In this document: positions 47,418 through 57,300 of the stretch, one piece after another
How the letters are laid out: each line of letters opens with the position of its first letter
How positions within the stretch are numbered: position 1 is the first letter of the stretch
Position numbers and translations under genes: made by a program
The notes under the pieces: generated by a model
The model's input: only the letters and a program-made list of their open reading frames with translations
Told to the model about the DNA's origin: nothing
Database searches by the model: none
Source of the DNA: Cristatella mucedo
Taxonomy: Eukaryota; Bryozoa; Phylactolaemata; Cristatellidae
DNA length: 64,000 nucleotides
Assembly (NCBI GenBank): GCA_009760855.2
Contig: WPIO01000010.1
Location: 8,818,501-8,882,500, forward strand
Reading direction: 5' to 3'

Positions 47418-47747
47418 AATGCGCTTGGAACAGCGAATTCGCTTAAGGGTACGTTCATTACTGCGACGATATAGCTTATTGAGACAGGCAGCTGAAACCT
47501 GACTGCATAGCTAAGTTTTCTTCTTAGTTCTGTGTAAATAACGTGTAGTAGAACCCCTCCATATGCACAGACTAGTCGGTCAATTTTCTAAACAGTCGCA
47601 TACTACTACTTTACTACTTTAACATACTACTTTAAGAAAGCTAGCTTCAATCTTAGTTGCAAATGTCAGAAATATGGTCTGCAAACCATAGCAAAGTGTC
47701 GGCACCATTTTTAAAAATTTTAAGATGTAGTTTCTCGAAGAGCTAGG
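47418..47747. other. Spacer sequence, nothing recognised
   Basis: It has a small repeat of tactactttac words near 47,600-47,635 and no gene. Confidence 0.4.
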
Positions 47748-48105
47748 AACGATTTAGTTTGTGACCTGATGTCATCAGCAGGTGGAACGAAAGCTGAGGG
47801 CCCGTAACATTCGCACCGAGGCACTGGGGGGCAGCTGTCATGTACGTGCATGCCAGTTGGCGGCTAGCGATTGGTTTTGTGCAAATTTTCACACACACTG
47901 GATTGTTTCTGGAGAGGTTTAACAGAGGATTCCGGCTGTACTACTGACAGGGACTTCAACCCTGTGGCTGACGTTGACCTCCTAGCTTGTTTTACTGTTT
48001 TCTTATCGTCTTGCAAGTATGATAGAGGGCTTGGCTTTTGTTTGTAGCTTTAATCCGGAGACTTTCAAAATATTCTTTTTAAATTGCGATTTAAGTTACA
48101 TAAAA
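47748..48105 (+). repeat. Diverged copy of the Q-rich gene's downstream flank
   Basis: Aligns with 18,105-18,480 in the same orientation, with many substitutions and small gaps. It ends about 50 bp before the lipoxygenase B duplication boundary. Confidence 0.75.
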
Positions 48106-48169
48106 TATTTCTGTCACTGAGACACAGCAGCTGCGATGAAGTCATGTGTAATTCTTTGGAGAGTGATAT

Positions 48170-48175
48170 TTTATT
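48170..48175 (-). promoter_or_regulatory. Poly(A) signal AATAAA of lipoxygenase copy B
   Basis: AATAAA on the minus strand lies 32 bases after the stop codon, in the same place as in copy A. Confidence 0.6.
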
Positions 48176-48207
48176 TTCGTTGTCCGAAATCCTCAAATAG
48201 CTCTAGC

Positions 48208-48390
48208 TTATTTTGCTATGCTGTTAGGTACCAGGCTTGGGAGCATATACGGGTACGATTTAATACTCAGTGATGCATTTCTGGCACTGATTTCAGCATT
48301 CAGTTGGTCCAGATGAGACTTAAATTTCTTGGCCGCAGCATTAGCAGAGGCCTCAGAGAAATGGAGCTCCGGGTATACACCGAGAAAAAT
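48208..48390 (-). CDS. Lipoxygenase B exon 7 (C terminus)
   Basis: Codes for residues 655-714, from IFLGVYPELHF to PNSIAK. It differs from A at several sites (KSHLDQLNAEISARNAS). Confidence 0.93.
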   Translation of the reverse strand: MFLGVYPELHFSEASANAAAKKFKSHLDQLNAEISARNASLSIKSYPYMLPSLVPNSIAK

Positions 48391-51300
48391 CTAAAAATAG
48401 AAAACCAAATGAAGCGATTGAAATCTAAGAGACAGCGGTACACATGTGGAATCAGAAAAAGATAGCTATTTGCTCTTACTTCTCCGTCGGCATATCTGGA
48501 AAGAGCATAAGCCACTGCCAGCTGTGTTCCAGCGTCTGTAACCCAAGGAAGAAGAGACGCCATCACTTTGTCCATAGTGATACCGTCCTTTGACGTCGGT
48601 GGTGGTGCTCTCATCATTAATGGCGCATTTGGCACGAATCCATAGAATGCCATCTGCGAGAAATTGATGGACGCATGACCGGCTGAACCGTGGAAAATGA
48701 TGCTTGTCACCAGCGTGATGAGTTGCTCCTTCGTTGCAACGGACTCTGTGAGACCGTGGTGAGTGCCATCGGTAGTGGCCCCGGGGAAGCCGTTCGTGTA
48801 CAAATCCTGCATCCAAGCTTGCAGCTCAGTGTCCTGTTTAATGTCGTCGTCGTTTAGGTAGTAAATGCTGATGACTTCGTAGACGTACTCGCGAATGACA
48901 TTGAACAGCTTAATGCCATCATCTCGGAAGTAAAATTCCGGTATGTCCCCGTCCATGCCACGTGCCCGGATCGCTTCTGGAAAAATAATATCTTGGACCT
49001 TGAACTTGCTGAATACGCGGTGAATGAGTATGTTCGTTGCCTTGATGCCCATGGACAATGCTTTGTCGAGAATTCCACCGTCGTTAATTAGTGTTGATCT
49101 GGCAGCAGCATTGATGGCGATCGTGCTGCGAGTGTGAGGAACGAGCAGCTTGAACACTGGATGGGCCTCGGGCAGCTGACGCCACATGGCCACCGTGAAC
49201 GCCTCCAGGACCAGGTGGGTTTTCAGCAGGTGCGTAATACTCTGATGAAGATTTGAATCCGCGTTTCGCACGTACATTTTAGCCAGCAACCAGCCAAGGC
49301 CATCTCTCGGCGTCCACAGGGGGTTGTCTGCTCCTGGCTTCTGCTTTAGCTGGATGATGATCGGAACGAGCTTTCCATTGGGTAGAAGCCGGAAAAGGCA
49401 AATTGGAGAACAATAGAATGCCTTCGTGGACATCTCTCCAGGAGTTAGTAGCTCATCCAGTAAAGCATAGTTGGCGATGTAAAACCTTCCGGACTGAAAT
49501 AGAAGAATAATCAGAATAACTTGTTTACTTGATTAAGATTAACAGAGTACAGTCATCCCTCGCTTATAGTGGTTAGTCAACTCCAGATTCTACCTCGATA
49601 ACCAAAGTTTCGCGATGTAGGAGCTTTTATCTATAAGCCAAATATTCTTGTAGTTAGAGCATAAGAACATTTTCATGACTCTAAAATTAAAATTTTTAAC
49701 CACCAAGTCCATCTGGACGTGAAATAATACACTTTAGTCGTCATTCCACTCATATTAGCCAGTATATTAGACAAAATAAGACTGAAGTTAAGACATTTTG
49801 GACTTTATCAAGGAGAAGGATTTGTGGGGTTGCTTGAATACATAGGCGTACAGTCTATAGTACAACAAATTTAATTTTAGGGTGTATAATTAGACAACCG
49901 AACGCATGTATCATTTTCACAATTTCAATGAACTTTTAATGAATGCATTTGAAGAAACCGCGATAGAGTGAAGCCGAGAAAGTCGAGGCACAAAGTGGCG
50001 AGATACGAATGTAATCGGTTAAACTGTCGTTGCAACCGCTATCGATTTAAGCTGACAAGAAAGTGCATTTGCAGCTTTTCAGAGCTTAGCATTACCAAGA
50101 GGTGACTACAGTGCTAGAACGAAGTTAACAAGTTCCACCATCGTCCCGAGTTGAGCCCAGAGCTATAGCGAGAATGCGTATGCAATGGATTTGATAAGCA
50201 AACGTTGACATGGAAATTTACAGGACTACTGCTATTGCAGAAGTTCTAATTAATACGAGCCGGATATGCCATATTGCTTAGCTTCAGTTGCATACAAAAG
50301 ACTTTCAGGTGGCCATTAGTCAGTTGCCTGACTCCTTCCATCACACAAGAGCATGCATGCGAGCTGTGGAATATAGAGCCCAACGATGATATGAAAGCGA
50401 GCTGGCTGAATATAGATGCATGAGCAATACGATTTCTGTGGTATCATGCTACTGCTTGCATACTGCCGAGCTGGTTTAATCTAGCGGTTAAGGTGCTCGC
50501 CCCTAACCAAGGTCTGACTGAGGTCGTGGGCTCGAGCCCCGAGGCATATGCGAAGCGCCTTAATACAGATTAGGTTCTCTTGGGGTTCTATATAAATGAA
50601 TTATACAGGCGCGCAGCAGAGCCGACTCTTCGTTCGATGCTATTAGCCTTACGTAGAGGCATTAGTTCTACTAATATTCCAGCACGAGCCGATGAGGTTT
50701 AGCGACTGCCCTTGGGACCCACGTGATGGGCCTTGAAAAGAGCGATGTCTATAACCACTACAAGTGATCGTCACACTGTATTCTGATGTGGTTTTAGAAG
50801 CGATAAAAAACTGATAATTGGCTAACACTGAGCAAGGATGGCACTATTCGTCGAATAAAAAAGCAGCACACACAGAGAAGTGACAGCCGTGCCCATTGAA
50901 AAGCCCGCAGGACAAAAGTTTTGGCAGTAGCCTTCACTGCACTTGCTAAAGGCAAAAGAGATAATTACCTGCTGCATGACTTAAAACTCGAATTTAGGTC
51001 CTGGAGCGAGAGCACGATACCGCTTGCTTGGGCTCAGTGGCTAAAGCAGATGTTCATCACGTAGGACGGGAGGGGTGTTCAAAAACGGCATTGATCATCA
51101 ATCCCAGTCACAAAATAATCATTGCAAAATAAGGTATAACTATCATCTTCACAATACGATGTAAAGCTGGCTCATTTTGTTATGCCTGCACGGCATCGGC
51201 TGTAGAACTCTCTACAAAATGCTTATGCAACCGTACTGACGTTTTCATGTTAGGAACAGAAGTGTTCACGTACTTTAGCTAAAACTGCCTCGCCGACTAT

Positions 51301-54300
51301 ATATGCAACTCATGCACAGCAATGGCATAGCTATAGTGGGTTGTTTTGTAAGATAGTCACCAATGCATTTACCACCAGTCCTGTTTGACTTCATTTAAAG
51401 ACCATGGTGATGGAAATTTTTTGATTGCATGCTTTAGTTACCACATGTGCTTCAGCGTGTTCCTTCCTTCACACAGAATCTACATTGGCCTTGCATGATT
51501 TGTAAGCGCCAACGGAGATAATACTTGAACAAGTTTAGTAGCAGGGAAGTCAAAGAGGGAACAGTAAGAGCGGTGGATGCACGTACTAGGGCTTAAGCAG
51601 AGAGGTGCACGGCGGGGGTCCCTAATTATTTTATGTAATTCATTTATAAAAGAGAACGTAACAAGAAGAAACTAGGAGAACTAAGAGAACTTATCTCTAT
51701 TCCTGGCTTCAAAAGCATACGCTCCGCCCTTGGGGCAACCTGTACATATGAATGTAACTGGCAGCAGCCTAGCATATGACAAATTGCTGCTAAGCATAAG
51801 GTGCACTATTGGTCAGAAGGTAATCTCCCTGCCTAATTTAGCTGAATGGGATAACAATTGCAGCAGCTCTCGTGGCTGCGGCAATGGCGGCAGGTTTATG
51901 TGGTCCTCCAGGTTCAAAGCGTGCCCGTCTGAACGTGTCTGGACCGAGAGTAAAGTCCCCTGCTTCGGGAAGGTTTCTGATTTGGCCAGGCATTCGCAGA
52001 GCTACCTAGAAGGCTGTCCGGAGTTTGTGCCTCCTAGCATTTGGTCCCACCCTCTCCGATTATTCACCTTTCCTCATTGCCGACGCCGACTTTCCTGCTA
52101 GTTAGGACGTTAACAACCCGAATTCAAGAAACATCGATGGCCGACTTAGTTCTTCCCACAGTGCCTAGCTCTTATGGGTGATGCTGGTATGAAAGAGGAT
52201 TTCCTCAGAAGGCCTCCAAGCCATCGCTCCTAAAAGTGGAGTTCGCCACTGCAGTGATCGTGGTGGATTTGTGTGATACGAATGCAAAGAAAAGGATGTT
52301 GAGGATGTGAAGAAGCTTTTTTGTGAAGGTACATCGTGCCAAGTAATATGCACCGTTATAGGCGTGTGGGTGTACAATTGCTAAGTTATATGCGCTGCTA
52401 TGTTTTTTTTGTAGATTTCGTAGACCGATGCACGGCATCTTCAGTGTGGAATTGCTAGGGCCATGGCTATTACGCACACCCATACCATTCCTACTAACAT
52501 TGTGTGTAGCTTCCGAGTCCGGGTAGAATGCTAGGCCACAAACGCAGCGTTCGTATCGGTGCTAGTTAGCCTCAGCCGACGCGCACCGAATACTGGTGAC
52601 ACATAAACTTTGTTGGAGGGCTAACGACGAAGAGGACTCGTATCTTACCAAATCAAGCCATATCCATAATGCAGACAATTCTATTTGACAGCAGCGGGCA
52701 GATACCGGCATTCTAGAGCGACAACGTAATCTACCAACTGCAATGTGGCCTAGAGCTCAAATCGGCTCCAACACCGATCCCGAGTATGGAATCCTAACCC
52801 GTATCTCATCGCACTGCCTTTTTATGACGCCTCGCCGTAGAATACCACATAGTCACTAATTATCAGCCATAACTTGACTGGTTCAGCTGACATTGCAGTT
52901 TCTCAGAGTTCTGGACTTGTTCTGAGCGCTTCAGTATTACTCACTCAGCCCCAAGCGGACTCCGGACCATAGTTTGAAACTATGTAAAAACGTCGAATTT
53001 TCAAAATAATGTCAAGCTTCCTCGTGGTAGACAATTTGACTAGTAGTTACAATATGAAGCGTAAAAACTAACAGGCGAAGGCTTTTCGGGAAAGAGTTTG
53101 GCGGTTTGCGGCCCAGCTTCGGCTGAGCCGCAAAATAGCGGCTATCCTCTCTGTTCATTCTCTATTTATTTGCCATATGTTTAAATATCTAATTTTTGTC
53201 GCAATACGCCTCCTGGGGAGCCGGGGTAACCGGAAGTGACTCTTTCTTTAACTGGACTATTACTAGGGCTTATTCAATTTCCTGCAGCAGGGGCGGCGGT
53301 TGCTAAAGAGTCCGCTGTCGCCGGCCCAACTGAATCCTGGGACCACAGATCCGTTCTCCCACCCTATTTTCTATGAGCGTGCACTGAGGACGGGCCACCC
53401 TGGCACTTGTCCGTCGACGGACGGATTACTACGTTGAACTAGCGTGTCATTCCCTAGGAATCAGAATATAAACGTTGATTCAATCACATTCAAGGGAAAT
53501 TATGGTGATTTCGACTTCCCCTTTTGACCGTTTATAGCTGCGATATGTCGAGGCGAATGTGCCATTCACCCGACCACGTGATAACCACGGCCTGCCAACA
53601 TATCTCTTGTGCAAGTAGAGTTTTTGATCACTAAGGGCCTTGTAGTTTTAAGTCCTGATAGTGCATATTTGTCCATTTATTAAATTATATGTACGATACT
53701 TAGCACTTGTGTGAAGATATAATATCTCCAAAAAACGGAACAAGAGAACTTGAAATTTGGAATTCGTGCTTGTTTGTGGTTAAACATCACTCCTGCCGCC
53801 TCTCTTACATATTGAACCTTTTTAGATATACTGATTTTGATAAAGAACTAACTGTGTTTGTTATGCTAAGCAGTTGTCAGGATCTTGGTCTTGTGGCAAA
53901 TGTAACAGGTAGGCTAATAATGATTTGATAGGGGTGAAGTTTGAAGTAAAGGTTCATCGGTATCTTTTTCCAAGCTTTATGACTGTAAACAGGTAAAATC
54001 GGGCATTTTTGTCAACGAAGCATGCTTATACATCATGAGTTGTCTTCCGGTGTGCTTTCCCAGCATCGGTCTTTGGTACCTTGTACAGTCTATAGCTTGG
54101 CCAAAGCGGCTCGGATCGACGTGAAATTTTGAGTATAAGTTGAGCTCCCCTGCCCAGAAAATCTACATACTTGCTCATATTTGTCGTTGTTTGGTAACTA
54201 TAGTTACATACATCCTTTATGTCATTGAACGTGATATTGCTGATGCATTGAAAAATATGCCATTTCAAATAGTTTTTTATTTTCTTTTTAGAAGTTACGG

Positions 54301-57300
54301 TTTGGAAGCCAAGTGGAATGCATCGTTTGAGGGGTTTGGCAAATTTACACAATGCTATTGAATCTGTTGATCGTGTCAGATTGCTATACTTCGTTGAAGA
54401 TAATAATAATAATATTAATGCACTTGATAAAGCGCCCTCAGAGAACTTAATCTCTTTCTAGGTCCTTTACATTTGCTGCAAAGGGAAATGCAATTGAATG
54501 GTAAGTAAAATCATGCTTGAAAAACAAACAAAATGAATAATATGGTTAGGGGTGACATGCACAGGGTCAGCATGCAAATGTGGTTAGTGGCAGCATGCAC
54601 AGTGTCAGTACGCTTAAGCAAATAAATGACGAATCACAGGGACCACTTAATGCTATCCTAAATAGGTGTGTTTTTAAGTTCCTTCTAAATATGGATCTTT
54701 GAAAGGCATGACATTGTCTCTTAGAGGTAACCAGGAGGTATACATGACAGCTAATTCTACGTCAAAAAATTGCTTATTTTACCATTGTTGTGTTTACCAA
54801 TTTTCGTGTCGATCGGTTCATTCGTTATTGAGAAATATCAGTAAATGTGCTTTCACGGGAGCTTAATCCGATAGGTTGGTGGTCATAGTTCCCGCAGCCT
54901 CAGCTATTCTATCAACGATAGCACAAGTTGCAGCCTTCTCGTGCCCTTAGTTAGTCTGTGAACAATAAACTAGCTATTCCATTCCTCCCGCCAAAGGGCC
55001 GTTGTCGACAGTAGCTTTCGTTCTGCAGGGCATACATGGCAAACCTATTTCCGAAATTCTTATGCAACGACAATCTCCTCTCCTGTTGCCAAATTTGGCA
55101 CATCCTTCCCAGCCCGTCCTGAGCTGCTACTGCCATGCTACTCACTGCCTCAACCGCCATTCTGGCTCAGCTATGCTTTTCACTTTCACTTTTTTTGCGT
55201 GAGGTGACGTCCATTGACAACCGAATGCGTACCAAAAGCCGCCACGGCTTTGAGTTCGCAAAAGAAAACCATAAACTATGCAGTTTCACACCCACCTAGT
55301 TATTGTGGGGTTACAGACGGAGATGCATTTAAATTTGCTGCGAGTTGGAACCTTTACTGGACAGAGATTTAGTTTTCATAGGATTCTATTCAAACGACCG
55401 AATATATGTGTTTCGTAGTTTAACCAATTGTCGTCAACTGCAGTTGAATATATAATAGCGTATTAAGGTTATAGGAGGAGTACCTTGATATTAACACGGA
55501 CACCAACAATAAAGTTGGCAAGCGACGTGCTAATTTGAAAACTTAGAAGGCGGCAATAAGCAAGCCTTTTAACGTCTTCAACGAGCTTTTCTCTAGGTAC
55601 GACACTATCTCTTCCAAATAATCTATGGCTCCCGTGCTTCATGTTATTATTGATCAAAATAGTGATTCTTAAAGTGCGACAATTGAGTAATAGCTTGTGA
55701 TAATATTCAGATAAAATAAAATGCTCAAGAAATGAATACGCTAATACGAAAAGATATCTTAACACTGCCTCTCGAAGCTGCCACCTAAATTCGGAGAAAG
55801 GGCTGACTTTGAGGTTCGTTACTTGAAGCTTTCGTTGAACCGATATAAAGGAATTGCATTTAATAGGTAAAGAAGCGTGTTTAGAAAAAATAAGTATCAT
55901 ATGCACCAGGTTAGTGGCACACATAACGAGACGATTAGGCGTTTATCGCCCATCGTTTGAAAGAGATTGATTTTGCCTTTTTTGTATCTTGTCTTAAATG
56001 GGAATAGAAGCAGCTGCCAGACTTTGACAACGGAAGCCTCGAAGCCGTTTTAAAGGCAAATATTTTAAGGCAATTGTTAACTCAGTGATTTGAACCGTGA
56101 AAACAGTTATTCTTCGTTATACGGTGTAGACTATCCTCAATTGTATGGTTATCATTTACATTAGCGAGCGTTCTTAAGCAAATAGCGTGAGAGGTAGCAG
56201 TCTTCTAAAACATATGCCGACGTCGTGCTTTAACTGGTTCCCTTAAACGTTCTTTATACAGATATAGCTATTATCTTGAGAAAAAGTTGAGGAGTGTCTC
56301 AATGTTTAAAATGGGTTAGCTAAGCAGAATTTTAAACAGGCTGGTGTGACCGGATATAAAAGCACAAAGCGGTAGTTTTGGTGGTTGCCTAGCTCAGAAG
56401 AGGCTTCTGTCTTCAAGGGCTTACCTCCAGTGTTAAACCTTGAGTTCTTAGCTCAGCTTCCACCGCAAAGTTTGCAGGCAAGCTCGTGCACTTCTCCAGT
56501 ACAACAGGGTTCTGTCCATTGAGGTACTGCCTGCCGAACTCCTCGTCCGTCGTCCAATTCAGGTAGATGTTCTTCATTACCTTGTCGTCGTCGCCTTGGT
56601 TGCCCATTGCTACAGAAGAGGGCCGTATCAAGGCAGCTTCTGATGACGAGTATGTGCTCCACACGCCGGCACACATGCAAACAGACCATCTCGCTAATGA
56701 ATACACCCTCTCTCTCCCGCAGTGAAAAAAAGAATGTCAGTGTCCGATTAAGGTGCTCTCTCACCCTTGCCGGCATCGTAGAAAGCTTTGAAGTCCGTGT
56801 AACGTTCGTTCGACTGTCCAAGTACTTTAAGGCCGAATTTGGCGCCGGCTGCGACGACCGATGTGACGAAGCTTGCACCTTCTGCATCTGCAAACTGCAC
56901 ATCCGCCGGTACGTTGAAAATTCCTTCGCACGTGTATCCTGGCCAGCCGGCGTATCGAGGATTCGAGCCCCACGTAAACGTGTCCTGTCTGCTCCGCAGC
57001 TCAGCCTGCCTCTGAGCCAGCAGCAGGGCATCCTTCTCTTTGAACGCCAGAGAGGCTGTAAAGATAAATGCTCAATAACAAAATTTTTTTTTTATTAAAA
57101 AAAAAAAAAAAAAGTGAATTTTGCTAACTACAGAAAAAAGAATAAAAATAGTTTCGTATTGGGCCCTAAGAGAATCATGTCGAAATACAAGCGTTGTAAT
57201 GCTCGATGTTAAAGATCCCAACGCTGCTTTACGATATTTGTAGACACCCGTGCCTTCTAAAAGATAAACTTCAGTTGCTTATGGAGGGATAGGTTTGTAT

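Noticed and set aside
57090-57113. Long T run followed by A run in intron 3 of lipoxygenase B
   Set aside because: Copy A has mixed sequence here. It may be a true homopolymer expansion or a sequencing or assembly error, so I draw no biological conclusion.
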